Notes: generated from the sequence alone by a model not told the origin. Numbered from the stretch's first letter, positions 1 through 9,156 are shown. The stretch is DNA of 64,000 nt from JBFMHP01 sp040752855 (GCA_040752855.1 JBFMHP010000017.1:131444-195443), one strand, 5' to 3'. Translations and numbers: made by a program.

Positions 1-1996
1 CTTCGGTCGGGGTGTCGCCCGCCGCCTCGCCCTCAGCGGGTGCGGTCGCGCCCTGATTCTGCATATCCGCGGGCGTATATTGCAGGAACGCCCCCGGACG
101 CGGCAGCACCGGCACGCGCTCGTCATCCAGCAGCGACACGCCTTCCTGATACTGCAGCAGTTGTTTGTTGCGGATGTAGTTGTACTTGGCCGAGGTCACG
201 CGCACGCTGTCTTCCAGATCGCGCAGGATCGTCGGTTTGAGGAAGATCATCAGATTGGTCTTGATCTTCTGGGCAGTCTTGCTGCGGAACAGCATGCCGA
301 GCAAGGGGATATCGCCAAGCAGGGGCACCTTGGATTCGCTTTCGAGCAGATCGTCCTTGATCAGGCCGCCGAGCACGATCATCTTGCCGTCATCCACCAG
401 GACGCTCGTCTTGATCGAGCGAGTGTTGGTGACGATATCCGCCGCCTTGGCTGTGGTGTTAATGCTGTCAACCGACTGCTCGATATCCAGTTTGATGGAG
501 CTGCCTTCATTGATCTGCGGGACCACCTTCAAGGTGATCCCGACGTTTTCACGCTTGATGGTCTGGAACGGATTGACAGCGCCTCCGGTGCCGGTGGCCT
601 GCGAGAACGAACCGGTGACAAACGGCACCTGCTGACCCACCACGATCTCGGCGGCCTGGTTATCGAGTGTGACGACACTTGGCGTGGACAACACATTGGT
701 AGCTCCATCGCCTTCCAACGCCCGCAACAACACGGCGAAGTTCAGATCCGGATCATTGAATTTCCCCGCGCCGACCAGCATCCCGTCGAGGACCGGCACT
801 TGGCCGGCCAAGGCCGCGCCGCCGACCTCGAGTATGTTACCGCCGCTTCCCTTGCCGAAGGCGATGGAGCCGACCGGGCCGGAGCCCTTCGGGCTGCCGT
901 CGAACAGCCATTGCACGCCCAAATCCGCCGCGCGGTCGGAGGACACCTCAGCGATGATCGCCTCGACCAGCACTTGGGCGCGGCGCACATCGAGCTGGCG
1001 CACGACGGAACTCAAGGCCTTGAACACATCCGGCGGCGCGGTCAACACCAGGGTGTTGGTGGTGTCTTCGGCCTGGATATGGTAGATCGGCGCGGCGTTC
1101 GGCTGGTTCTTGATCTTCTCCTTGACCTGGCTGTCGGCCACACCGGACAACACCGGCACCAGATCCTTGGCCTTGGCGTAACGCAGATAGATGACGTGTG
1201 TATTACCGATCGACTCGGTGGGCGTGTCAAGGTGGCTGATCATGGCGCGCAGCTGAAGCCGGCCCGCGACCTCGCCGCCGATGAAGATGGTGTTGGTACG
1301 CTCGTCGGCGACCACGATCGGCTGGGAGATCTGCGGATCGGTTTTCTTATCCTGCGCCAGCATGCTCAGCAGCACGCGCATGACCTCGGCGGCCGAGGCG
1401 TGGGTGAGCTGGATCGCCTCCACATCGCCGCTGGTCGGCTGGTCGATGCGGTCGATGATTTGGATCATGCGTTCGATATTGCCGCGCGTGGCGGAGATCA
1501 CCAGGGTGTTGCTTTGCGGATGCGCGGCCATATGGCCATTCGGCGGGACCAGGGGGCGCAGGATGGGGACCATCTGCGCGGCGGAGACGTTCTTGACATG
1601 GATCACCTGGGTGATGAAGGCGTCGTCGCCGCCGACGCGCGATTCGCCGCTCATCATCTTGGCATTGGCGGCCGGCACGATCTTGATGATGCCTCCGGCC
1701 GGGACTGCCACAAAACCGTGCACATCGAGCACCGAGAGGAACACCTCGTAGGTCTCATCCTTGGTCATCGGGTGCGAAGAGACGATGGTGACCTTGCCCT
1801 TGACGCGGGGATCGACCACGAAGTTGCGGCCGGTCTCGCGCGCGATCAACTCGACCACCGCGTTGATATCCGCATCCTTCAGATTCAGGGTGATCGTACC
1901 CTGCTGCGCCTGAGCAGACACCAGCAGTGAACACCAGAGGACGAGGCCTAGACACCCGCGCGCCATAATTCGATGAGATTTGTTCATCCACAACAT
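1..1996 (-). CDS. gspD: Type II secretion secretin GspD, 3' end outside window
   Basis: Forms the outer-membrane channel of type II secretion. The minus-strand frame is open from 1996 to the window edge (about 665 codons), so the C-terminus is missing. A basic, hydrophobic signal sequence ending near SAQA is followed by the N0 domain (LKDADINAVVEL), repeated N1-N3 modules (for example HPQSNTLVISA and DERTNTIFIGG) and the secretin core, with VPLLGDIPLLGMLFRS near residue 560. In-frame ATGs lie at 1996, 1987 and 1966. I chose 1996 because a GAGTGG stretch sits about 8 nt upstream; 1987 gives an equally good signal peptide. gspC lies 56 bp upstream on the same strand, so the two are probably co-transcribed. 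Family identity is clear; the exact start is not. Confidence 0.95.
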   Translation of the reverse strand, partial: MLWMNKSHRIMARGCLGLVLWCSLLVSAQAQQGTITLNLKDADINAVVELIARETGRNFVVDPRVKGKVTIVSSHPMTKDETYEVFLSVLDVHGFVAVPAGGIIKIVPAANAKMMSGESRVGGDDAFITQVIHVKNVSAAQMVPILRPLVPPNGHMAAHPQSNTLVISATRGNIERMIQIIDRIDQPTSGDVEAIQLTHASAAEVMRVLLSMLAQDKKTDPQISQPIVVADERTNTIFIGGEVAGRLQLRAMISHLDTPTESIGNTHVIYLRYAKAKDLVPVLSGVADSQVKEKIKNQPNAAPIYHIQAEDTTNTLVLTAPPDVFKALSSVVRQLDVRRAQVLVEAIIAEVSSDRAADLGVQWLFDGSPKGSGPVGSIAFGKGSGGNILEVGGAALAGQVPVLDGMLVGAGKFNDPDLNFAVLLRALEGDGATNVLSTPSVVTLDNQAAEIVVGQQVPFVTGSFSQATGTGGAVNPFQTIKRENVGITLKVVPQINEGSSIKLDIEQSVDSINTTAKAADIVTNTRSIKTSVLVDDGKMIVLGGLIKDDLLESESKVPLLGDIPLLGMLFRSKTAQKIKTNLMIFLKPTILRDLEDSVRVTSAKYNYIRNKQLLQYQEGVSLLDDERVPVLPRPGAFLQYTPADMQNQGATAPAEGEAAGDTPTE

Positions 1997-2052
1997 CGTT
2001 TTACCACTCTTTTGAGATCATTATTTCGTTACTTGCCGAGTCCGCCGGGGGA

Positions 2053-2985
2053 TCACTCCGCCCGAAACACCATGGACTGAGACACACCGTTGCGTTCTAT
2101 TTGAAGGGAGAGTTCATCGGCGGTGGTGAGTTTCTTGAGCACACTCAAACCGTTGGCGGGGTCATTCAACGCCACACCATTGACCGAGGTGACGATGTCC
2201 CCCGGTCTAAGACCGAACTTTCCCAACACAGTCTGGTCCCTCCCGTGACCAATGCGATATCCGGACAACTGTCCGCCGCGCATCACCGGCACCGCCTGCA
2301 CCAGGTTCATGAGACTCTCCGGCTTGCTCGCCAGAGTCTGCCGATACTGTTTCAGCAATTGCGGCGCCTCTGGGGAAGCCCCCGTGACCTCTGGAGGCGG
2401 CTGCGCCTCGGGCGGCGGCGCCTCGTATGACTCGGGCCCAGACGGCGTACCGCCCGCGCCGGAATCCTGCGCCTGAGGCAAACTCAGGGTTTCATAGCGC
2501 CCGCCTCGCTCCAACAAGACCTGGTGGGGATGGACCTCGTGCAGACGGGCATTGCCCGGCAGGATATCGCCTACCCGATAATAATTCTCACCGCCGGACG
2601 GATCGCCGATAATAGCAGCCCCGCCGACCTTGCCTGTGGCCACGACACCACGCAACTCCAACTTCAACCGCGTCTCCTGGATCGGCGCATCTTCGACCGG
2701 CTGCCCTGAGGCCGCCCCGAACAAGTGCTGATTGCTGATCGTGGACACGTTGATGAGCTTGGCCGGCTTGTTTTCGGCCGTATTCTGCATCACAGGCGGC
2801 ACCGCCGCCGAAGGGTCGGGTGTGTACACCCACTTCCAGGTCAAATCCGCCAGCATGGCACATGCCAGCAACAGTCCCAAGTATGTCATGATTGGAGGAA
2901 GCCGCCGGATGACCAAGTTCTGAATGAACTCACTCTTGGCGACCAGAAAGTTCAAATCACTCTGTGATATCAAATCGCCCCCCAC
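2053..2985 (-). CDS. gspC: Type II secretion inner-membrane protein GspC
   Basis: Inner-membrane component that links the T2SS inner-membrane platform to the GspD secretin. The 310-residue product has a cytoplasmic N-terminus, one membrane segment near residues 33-50, a Pro-rich linker, and the homology region (about 95-165) containing LELRGVVATG and YRVGDILPG. A second low-complexity Pro/Glu linker leads to a C-terminal PDZ domain (about 235-310; LGKFGLRPGDIVTSVNG). The start is GTG at 2985 with no strong Shine-Dalgarno. A PDZ-type C-terminus, rather than a coiled coil, is the common form in many gammaproteobacteria. gspD follows directly; the other gsp genes are not in the window. Confidence 0.92.
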   Translation of the reverse strand: MGGDLISQSDLNFLVAKSEFIQNLVIRRLPPIMTYLGLLLACAMLADLTWKWVYTPDPSAAVPPVMQNTAENKPAKLINVSTISNQHLFGAASGQPVEDAPIQETRLKLELRGVVATGKVGGAAIIGDPSGGENYYRVGDILPGNARLHEVHPHQVLLERGGRYETLSLPQAQDSGAGGTPSGPESYEAPPPEAQPPPEVTGASPEAPQLLKQYRQTLASKPESLMNLVQAVPVMRGGQLSGYRIGHGRDQTVLGKFGLRPGDIVTSVNGVALNDPANGLSVLKKLTTADELSLQIERNGVSQSMVFRAE

Positions 2986-3170
2986 CAGGACTCAAACACC
3001 GCCGTCCCGCGCGCTTCAATCATCGTATCTGCCTTCATTAAGCACATATCCCGGCATTTGCGTGATTCCCATCTGCCGGGCCGCGCCCGATCTCCCCCAA
3101 CCCAGCGCAGCCGGCCATGAATAGCCGAACATTAAAACATTTAATCCGCCTATTTTACAGCGGATATCAC

Positions 3171-3950
3171 TTAATACCCGACTTCGGTCACAATATTCAA
3201 CAGCTTTTCCACATTTTGCGTCGTGATCTGGGCGATCTGCGCCCGGTCTTCCTCCCTGATCCGCGCCAGCTCATCCAGGACCAGTAAGACATTCAGCGGG
3301 GAATTTCGTTCCCCGTGCCTCCCCGCGGGCGCCATGTCCGGGGCATCGGTTTCCAGCACGATGGACGCCAAGGGCAGCTCCCGCGCCAGTTGCCGGACGC
3401 GCCGGGCATTGGGGTAGGTCAGTACGCCGCCGAAACCCACGGCGAACCCAAGCTCTATATAGTGCTCCGCCTGCTGGCGGCTGCCGCTGAAGGCATGGAC
3501 GATCCCACCCGCGACCGGCACCCGCCTCAGACAGGCAAGCACCTCGTCGTGCGCCTTGCGCACATGCAGGATCACGGGCAGGGCGTGAGACCGGGCAATC
3601 TCCAACTGGGCCAGGAACAGATCCTGCTGGCGCGCGCGGTCGGTCTCCCGCAGATAGAAATCCAAGCCGATCTCGCCGACCGCGACGGGCCGCTGCCGCC
3701 TCACCCATTGGTCGAGCCGTTCAAGATCGCCGGTCTGGTGTTGGTGCAGAAACATCGGGTGCAGCCCCAGGGCCGGATGCAACAACGGATCGCGGGCGCA
3801 CAGATCGACCAGACCGGGCCACCCCGCCGCGCTCACACCGGGGACGACAATCGCGGCGACGCCCTGACGACGACACGCCGCAAGCACAACCTCGCGGTCC
3901 TGATCGAATTCCGAAAAATCGAGATGGCAATGACTGTCGCACACCCGCAT
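3171..3950 (-). CDS. TatD-family metal-dependent hydrolase (YjjV-like)
   Basis: Predicted metal-dependent nuclease/hydrolase of the TatD family, amidohydrolase fold. The product is 259 residues, the length of E. coli YjjV, and follows that subfamily closely. Visible metal-site motifs are DSHCHLDF at the N-terminus, GEIGLDFY, HVRKAHDE, HAFSGSRQQAEHY and the terminal ETDAPDMAP. The start is ATG at 3950. It lies upstream of gspC on the same strand with a 185-bp AT-rich gap containing no obvious terminator. TatD-type enzymes are linked to DNA repair or quality control, but the substrate of the YjjV branch is not settled. I am confident of the family, less of the function. Confidence 0.9.
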   Translation of the reverse strand: MRVCDSHCHLDFSEFDQDREVVLAACRRQGVAAIVVPGVSAAGWPGLVDLCARDPLLHPALGLHPMFLHQHQTGDLERLDQWVRRQRPVAVGEIGLDFYLRETDRARQQDLFLAQLEIARSHALPVILHVRKAHDEVLACLRRVPVAGGIVHAFSGSRQQAEHYIELGFAVGFGGVLTYPNARRVRQLARELPLASIVLETDAPDMAPAGRHGERNSPLNVLLVLDELARIREEDRAQIAQITTQNVEKLLNIVTEVGY

Positions 3951-4074
3951 GAGTTCACGGCACCTGTGGCAAAGGGACTAAATCCGACCAAGATTCGGCC
4001 GATACACCTTCCACATTATAAGTGAAATACACGCACTACCCCATTCCCAACCACACGAGCAACAAGACGCCGCC

Positions 4075-5727
4075 ATGAACGACTTCATGCCGAAATGGCT
4101 CTTAGCCATGAGCATTCAGTGGAAACTGCAACTGAGTTTCTTTCTGGTCACCATGATCACTATCATCATCAATCGCGTGGTTGGTTACGGCGAAATGGAA
4201 CGCCTGATCAAGATCGCCCAAGAACATGACCTGCCCCCGGAACTCCTCGCCAAACTCGACCAAGGACTCTCCAGTTACATCACCGATTCTTTCTGGCAGT
4301 CCGGACTGGAGTTCATGCTGCTGTTCGTGATCATCGGAGTACTGGCCAACCGCTTCGTCACCCCGATCAAAAATCTGTGCACGGCGATGGAGCGCACCGA
4401 AAGAGGCGATCTCACCACACCGGTTGCCAACGAGTCGCTGGATGAAATCGGCATCCTGGAGCGCAGCTTCAACTCCATGCTCAAACAATTGAATTCGGTC
4501 ATCCGCAACATCGATGACAACAGCAGCCAGATGGCGCAATCGGCCTATCAAGTGGCCGCCATTTCGCACGAGATCGCCGAGATCACCAAGCGCGAGCACA
4601 GCCACTCCTCCGAGGTCTCCGACGCCACGACCCAGCTCAAAGAGGTCACCACCACCGTGCGCTCGCTGGCCCAGGAGGCGCAGGAGCGCGTATCGCATGT
4701 CGATGTCGTGGCCAAGGACGGGCTGCAAATCGTCCAGAAGAACATCGATGAGATGGGTAAAACCGCCGCTGAGGTCGGCATCGCCTCCGATCAGGTCGGC
4801 GACCTGAAGGACTCCGCCAAGGAGATCTACCAGATCATCAGCACCATCAAGGAAATCGCCGAGCAGACCAACCTGCTGGCGCTCAACGCCGCCATCGAGG
4901 CGGCGCGGGCGGGTGACTCCGGGCGCGGCTTTGCGGTGGTCGCCGATGAAGTGCGCGGGCTGGCGCAGCGCACCACCACCTCCACCGAGCAGATCACGCG
5001 CATCATCAACGATATCAATGTGCGTGTGGCCAATGTGGCGAGCAAGATGAACGATGTCGTCACACACGTGCAGCAGAGCAAGCAGACCGCGCAGAAAACC
5101 GCCGAGGTCATCGAGCAGATGTCCCAGGCCATCGGCGCCTCGACCGCCGCCAATCAAGAGATCAGCATGGTCTCGGAGCAACAATCGGTCTATTTCGAAT
5201 CCCTGAAAAAACGCCTGGACAGCCTGTTCGACACCTTCCAGCAAAACTCATCCAAGGTCGCCACCACCGCCAACATCGGCGATGATCTCTATCGGGTTTC
5301 GGAAAGCATGAAGGCGTTGCTCGGACATTTTGTCTTCGAACGGGAGCAAACCTTCGCCAGAAACGATCAGGAAAAAAGAAAATCCCCGCGCCTCAATTCG
5401 CCGCTGCGGGTGCAAGTGCGACAAAACGGCGCGCTGCATGAAAGCATCTGCAACGACTTCAGCATGACCGGCATGCGCCTGCGCCTGCCCACGGTACTGG
5501 ATAAGAAGTCGCCCATTACCCTCAAGCTCTTCCGCCCGCTCCCCGATCTTGCCGAATACGAACGGCAGACACCCATCGAAATCACGGGCGTGATCCGCTG
5601 GCAACGCCAGGACGGCGAACGGCAACTGTGCGGCGTGGAATTCACCAATCTCGGCACCGCTCAAACGAAGGAGCTCAAGGGCTGTTATGCCTATTTCAAC
5701 AAGCAGCCGGTATTTGCAAGCAGCTGA
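4075..5727 (+). CDS. Methyl-accepting chemotaxis protein with C-terminal PilZ domain
   Basis: Membrane chemoreceptor of 550 residues. Two membrane segments (about 20-36 and 78-95) bracket a short periplasmic loop of only about 40 residues, too small for a classical sensor domain. They are followed by HAMP (about 93-147) and the coiled-coil signalling domain with the conserved hairpin tip EIAEQTNLLALNAAIEAARA and GRGFAVVADEVRGLA. After residue 430 comes a PilZ domain: RKSPR supplies the RxxxR motif and DFSMTGM the (D/N)xSxxG motif, so c-di-GMP binding is expected. The fusion suggests that c-di-GMP level adjusts the receptor. No che genes are nearby. It converges on the EamA gene with a 7-bp gap and no visible terminator. 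Confidence 0.93.
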   Translation: MNDFMPKWLLAMSIQWKLQLSFFLVTMITIIINRVVGYGEMERLIKIAQEHDLPPELLAKLDQGLSSYITDSFWQSGLEFMLLFVIIGVLANRFVTPIKNLCTAMERTERGDLTTPVANESLDEIGILERSFNSMLKQLNSVIRNIDDNSSQMAQSAYQVAAISHEIAEITKREHSHSSEVSDATTQLKEVTTTVRSLAQEAQERVSHVDVVAKDGLQIVQKNIDEMGKTAAEVGIASDQVGDLKDSAKEIYQIISTIKEIAEQTNLLALNAAIEAARAGDSGRGFAVVADEVRGLAQRTTTSTEQITRIINDINVRVANVASKMNDVVTHVQQSKQTAQKTAEVIEQMSQAIGASTAANQEISMVSEQQSVYFESLKKRLDSLFDTFQQNSSKVATTANIGDDLYRVSESMKALLGHFVFEREQTFARNDQEKRKSPRLNSPLRVQVRQNGALHESICNDFSMTGMRLRLPTVLDKKSPITLKLFRPLPDLAEYERQTPIEITGVIRWQRQDGERQLCGVEFTNLGTAQTKELKGCYAYFNKQPVFASS

Positions 5728-5734
5728 CGCCGCC

Positions 5735-6619
5735 TCAGGATCGATCCGCACGCCGCGCGCCGAACACCATCCCGCCCCAGTGATATACCGCCAGTCCAAA
5801 CAGGATCATGCCGGCGCCGAGCAATGTTTGCGCCGTGATCGGTTCGCCATCGAGCAGGTTGCCCAGCATCAGCGCCGTCACCGGCGTGACCAGCGTGATC
5901 AAGGCGGCCGTGACCGCGCTGCCGTGACGCAATACATAGAAGTACAGAAAAAATCCCAATACCGAACCGAAGATCCCCAGATACACGATGGAGCCCAGCA
6001 CATATTCCGGAATCGCCTGCGGCCACGGACCGCCGAACAGCAACCAAAGAAGCACGTAGCCCGGCAGGCTGAAGAGCACGCCGCCGACCGTCACCGCCAG
6101 CGGGGCGAGATCCGTCGCGAGTTTTTTCACGGCAATGCCGCTGTAGGATTGCAGCACCACGGCCAGCACCACCGCCGCCAGACCGTAAGCGCCGCTGCCC
6201 GCGCTCAGGTCGGACGAAAACACCCCGATCAAACCCGCCAAGCCCAGCAGCAGGCCGCACAACTTGTTCCACGAGAGCGTCTCCTTCAGCCACACGACGG
6301 CCATCACACAGGTGATCAACGGCATCAGTCCGTAGATCACCGAGATGATTCCCGAGGGTATGTACTGCGCCGCCCAATACACGCACAGCAGGCCGCCGAA
6401 CAGATTCACCGCCGCAGCCGCATAGACCCGCATGGCGGCGCGATCAAGCGGCAGCGGCTGGCGCAGCGCCAAGAGGATCGCGAGCCCGACCAGCGCCCCC
6501 AGCGTCATACGCGCGGTGACGCCAAACAGGAAGCCCACTTCTTGACCGCTCCACTTGATGGCCAGCGGCGTGCTCGACCAGATCAGAATGACACCCAAAT
6601 ATGCGGCAGGCACGGACAT
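5735..6619 (-). CDS. EamA-family (DMT superfamily) transporter
   Basis: Inner-membrane permease of 294 residues with ten predicted hydrophobic segments arranged as two EamA repeats, the usual length for this drug/metabolite family. The N-terminus (VILIWSSTPLAIKWSG) and the second-repeat motif (LGIFGSVLGFFLYFYVL) are typical. EamA proteins mostly export metabolites or amino acids; the substrate here cannot be read from sequence. The ATG at 6619 is preceded by AGGGAG at good spacing. Just upstream of that site is a 13-bp stem hairpin followed by TTTT (6641-6670), which would lie in the leader of this mRNA. Confidence 0.9.
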   Translation of the reverse strand: MSVPAAYLGVILIWSSTPLAIKWSGQEVGFLFGVTARMTLGALVGLAILLALRQPLPLDRAAMRVYAAAAVNLFGGLLCVYWAAQYIPSGIISVIYGLMPLITCVMAVVWLKETLSWNKLCGLLLGLAGLIGVFSSDLSAGSGAYGLAAVVLAVVLQSYSGIAVKKLATDLAPLAVTVGGVLFSLPGYVLLWLLFGGPWPQAIPEYVLGSIVYLGIFGSVLGFFLYFYVLRHGSAVTAALITLVTPVTALMLGNLLDGEPITAQTLLGAGMILFGLAVYHWGGMVFGARRADRS

Positions 6620-6640
6620 TATTTTCTCCCTGAAACGAAA

Positions 6641-6670
6641 AGGGCCGCAGCTTCTGCAAGCTGCGGCCCT
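6641..6670 (-). promoter_or_regulatory. Strong hairpin with U-tract in the leader of the EamA gene
   Basis: A perfect 13-bp stem (AGGGCCGCAGCTT paired with its complement) with a 4-nt loop. Read on the minus strand, it is followed by TTTTCG and then, about 10 nt later, by the AGGGAG ribosome site of the EamA gene. It therefore looks like an intrinsic terminator placed in a 5' leader, i.e. a possible attenuator, or the terminator of an unseen upstream transcript. A 30-codon minus-strand ORF (MMMTKPIAQ...) lies upstream but has no obvious regulatory codons. The hairpin is observed; the regulatory role is inferred. Confidence 0.45.
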
Positions 6671-6897
6671 CGACCGATAAATATTGTTGATAGTTTATCT
6701 AGATGCGAAGACACACAGCGCCGCCAGCCACCCAGCGCATCGCGCGGGCCGGTCGAACATGGCGTTGTGCAATCGGCTTCGTCATCATCATGGCAGCATG
6801 CCATTTTGCATTGTGGCGCGCAAGCACTTAAACTTCACTGCCCGCGCAGCGCTGCACCCGATTCCTTCCCCCACCACAAAAAAGGATGAAACAACGT

Positions 6898-7329
6898 ATG
6901 AAAACGCCCCTGATCTCATGCCTCCTGTTATTCACGCTCACGGCCTTGCAGGTGACCGCGCGCGCCGAAGACGCGCCTGCCGCCGCGGCACCCGAGACGC
7001 CCGCGTCCGCAACCGCCGTCACGCGCGCCCAAATCACCAGCGCCATTGCCGACCGCGAACCCACTGACAAGCTCGACAAGGTCGTCACCTCTGTCGATCG
7101 CGTGTATTTTTTTACCGAAATCTCCAACTTCTCCGGCCACACCATCCGCCATCAGTGGCTGCACAAAAATCAGCTCATGGCGGAAATCTCTTTTGAGGTC
7201 ACCAGTCCGCGCTGGCGGGGATGGTCAAGCAAGAAGCTCATCCCGTCGCTGCAAGGACCCTGGCACGTGCTGGTCTTGGACGAACAGGGCAATGTGCTGA
7301 CCTCCGTGCCATTTACCTACGGCGACTGA
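6898..7329 (+). CDS. Exported DUF2914-domain protein
   Basis: Small exported protein of 143 residues. A signal peptide (MKTPLISCLLLFTLTALQVTA) precedes an Ala/Pro-rich spacer and a C-terminal DUF2914 domain (VYFFTEISNFSGHTIRHQW, LQGPWHVLVLDEQGNVL), a small beta domain of unknown role. An ATG at 6886 is also in frame, but AAGGA overlaps it and lies about 11 nt before 6898, so I prefer 6898. dusA begins 8 nt after the stop, so the two are probably co-transcribed. Confidence 0.82.
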   Translation: MKTPLISCLLLFTLTALQVTARAEDAPAAAAPETPASATAVTRAQITSAIADREPTDKLDKVVTSVDRVYFFTEISNFSGHTIRHQWLHKNQLMAEISFEVTSPRWRGWSSKKLIPSLQGPWHVLVLDEQGNVLTSVPFTYGD

Positions 7330-7337
7330 GACAAGCG

Positions 7338-8363
7338 ATGGACGCGGCCGCCCCGATCTCGCGCCGGTTCGCCGTCGCGCCCATGCTGGACTGGACCGAC
7401 CGGCATTGCCGGTATTTCCTGCGCCTGATCAGCCGCCATGCCCTGCTCTACACCGAGATGGTGACCACAGGAGCGATACTGCACGGTGATCGCGCACAGC
7501 ATCTCAACTACAACACCTTCGAGCATCCACTCGCCCTGCAGCTTGGCGGCAGCGATCCGCGGGAACTGGCCGAGTGCAGCGCAATCGCCAGCGACTACGG
7601 TTATGACGAGATCAATCTCAATGTCGGCTGCCCCAGCGATCGGGTGCAGGACGGGCGCTTCGGCGCCTGCCTGATGCGGGAACCTGAACGGGTGGGGGAG
7701 TGCATCGGCGCGATGCGCGCCAAGACGCCGTTGCCGGTAACGGTCAAAACGCGTCTTGGCGTCGACGAGCATGATTCCTATGAATTCCTCTGCCGGTTCA
7801 TCGAGATTGTTTCCGCCGCCGGCTGCCGCACCTTCATCCTGCACGCCCGCAAGGCCTGGCTGCACGGCCTGAGCCCAAAGGAAAACCGTGAAATCCCACC
7901 GCTCCTGTACGAGCGCGTCTACCACATCAAACGGGACTTTCCGGAACTGGAAATCATCATCAACGGCGGCATCACCCGCTTGGATCAGGCCCTCGATCAC
8001 CTGCGGCACGTCGACGGCGTGATGGTCGGCCGCGAGGCCTACCACAACCCCTATCTGCTCGCCGACGTCGATCGCCTGTTCTTTGGCGATGATCACCCGA
8101 TTCCAAGCCGTGCGGAGATCATCCAGTCATTCCTGCCTTATATCGAAGCGCAACTCCGCGGCGGCTGGCGGCTGCATCACCTCACACGCCATATCCTGGG
8201 CCTCTATCAAGGGGTGCCCGGCGCGCGGCCCTGGCGCCGCCACCTGAGCGAACGCGCCCACAGACCGGATGCCGGAGTCGAGGTCATCACCTCGGCCCTG
8301 CCCGCGCAGGTAGAGGAGGTCTTTGCGAAAGAAAACGCTCGCACTTCATCGGCAAATGGATAA
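7338..8363 (+). CDS. dusA: tRNA-dihydrouridine(20/20a) synthase
   Basis: FMN-dependent enzyme that reduces U20/U20a in the tRNA D-loop with NADPH. The 341-residue product has the DusA signatures: APMLDWTDRHCRYF at the N-terminus, LQLGGSDPREL, NLNVGCPSDRVQDGRFGACLM (catalytic Cys), HARKAWL and NGGI / VMVGREAYHNP of the phosphate-binding part of the TIM barrel. A longer upstream frame to 7221 exists but overlaps the DUF2914 gene; the ATG at 7338 gives the family-standard start just before the FAV-APMLD motif. It closely follows the DUF2914 gene. The cold-shock gene is 128 bp downstream. Confidence 0.95.
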   Translation: MDAAAPISRRFAVAPMLDWTDRHCRYFLRLISRHALLYTEMVTTGAILHGDRAQHLNYNTFEHPLALQLGGSDPRELAECSAIASDYGYDEINLNVGCPSDRVQDGRFGACLMREPERVGECIGAMRAKTPLPVTVKTRLGVDEHDSYEFLCRFIEIVSAAGCRTFILHARKAWLHGLSPKENREIPPLLYERVYHIKRDFPELEIIINGGITRLDQALDHLRHVDGVMVGREAYHNPYLLADVDRLFFGDDHPIPSRAEIIQSFLPYIEAQLRGGWRLHHLTRHILGLYQGVPGARPWRRHLSERAHRPDAGVEVITSALPAQVEEVFAKENARTSSANG

Positions 8364-8491
8364 TAATCGAGCGAGCAATCGTTAGTATTGCTGCAAGACC
8401 GGACGGCTGGACATCGGAATATTTCATCAAAATCATTCGTATCCAACGCCTTCCTTAGTTACAAATTTTGATCTTCGAGGATGTTACACCC

Positions 8492-8695
8492 ATGCGAAAT
8501 GGCATTGTGAAATGGTTCAACAGCGCAAAAGGCTATGGCTTTATCAGTCCGACAGACGGCAGCGAAGATGTATTCGTACACTTCTCTTCAATCCAGTCTG
8601 AAGGATACAAGACCTTAAACGAAGGCCAGTCTGTAAGCTTCGAAAGCGAAATCGGCCCCAAAGGCCCGCAAACGACCAAGGTAATTCCGCAGTAA
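8492..8695 (+). CDS. Cold-shock protein (CspA family)
   Basis: Single-domain nucleic-acid chaperone of 67 residues, the standard CspA length. The RNP1 motif KGYGFI and RNP2 motif DVFVHFS are intact, followed by the usual EGQSVSFE and GPQTTKV. The ATG at 8492 gives the canonical MRNGIVKWFN start; an upstream in-frame TTG at 8468 would add a non-family extension. GAGG lies about 11 nt upstream. The 128-bp upstream stretch could be a structured cold-responsive leader, but no specific element was recognised. A strong intrinsic terminator follows 24 bp after the stop. Confidence 0.95.
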   Translation: MRNGIVKWFNSAKGYGFISPTDGSEDVFVHFSSIQSEGYKTLNEGQSVSFESEIGPKGPQTTKVIPQ

Positions 8696-8719
8696 TACTC
8701 AAGAATCCTTCGCAAAAAA

Positions 8720-8744
8720 GCCCCTGTTTCAGGGGCTTTTTTTT
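8720..8744 (+). terminator. Intrinsic terminator after the cold-shock gene
   Basis: GCCCCT-GTTTC-AGGGGC stem-loop followed by eight T. An A-run precedes the stem, so it could also serve the convergent lipoprotein gene on the minus strand. Confidence 0.92.
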
Positions 8745-8757
8745 GTGCGCGAAATTT

Positions 8758-9156
8758 TCACTCAAATGCTGGGAATGGCGAGGTGATCACCCAACGCTGT
8801 TGCGCGCCGTCATACTCCCAGGTTTGCGCATCACGAAGCTTTTTCATCCGGACATCATCACTGTAGTAGTAGCCGATCTCGACCATCTGCTGCGCCGCCT
8901 GCCCGTCTTCGGAGACCGTCTTGCTCAATATGTCGTAAGCGCCCACCTTGATCTGGCGATCGGAGGTGGGGGCCACGCCCTTGATGACCTCACCCTCCTT
9001 ACGAAAACCGTTTGCGGCGGTGAAATCGCCCCAGCGTATGGTGCGCTCATAACTCAGCAAGGTGCTGTTGAGCATATATTCGCGATCAATCGTCGTGGCG
9101 CAGGCGGAAAGCATCCCTGCTGCGATCATGCTCGACAGTGCGATTTTAAGACTCAT
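8758..9156 (-). CDS. Small lipoprotein, third gene of the adenylate cyclase operon
   Basis: 132-residue predicted lipoprotein: a short signal and lipobox (MLSAC, Cys about residue 18) followed by a mixed soluble domain ending QQRWVITSPFPAFE. The start at 9156 is set by GAGGCC six nt upstream; an in-frame ATG at 9168 lacks a site. I do not recognise a named domain. It ends a minus-strand set with the tetratricopeptide-like lipoprotein and the adenylate cyclase, 56 bp after the former, which suggests an envelope role linked to that signalling unit. Confidence 0.78.
   Translation of the reverse strand: MSLKIALSSMIAAGMLSACATTIDREYMLNSTLLSYERTIRWGDFTAANGFRKEGEVIKGVAPTSDRQIKVGAYDILSKTVSEDGQAAQQMVEIGYYYSDDVRMKKLRDAQTWEYDGAQQRWVITSPFPAFE

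Noticed and set aside
80..1930. 616-codon plus-strand open frame
   Set aside because: It lies opposite gspD, whose minus-strand frame has a signal peptide and full secretin motifs; the plus-strand product is His/Asp/Arg-rich with no recognisable domain, as expected for antisense of GC-rich coding DNA.
5248..5799. Minus-strand ORF bridging the MCP and EamA genes
   Set aside because: Antisense to the PilZ part of the chemoreceptor, which has clear motifs on the plus strand.
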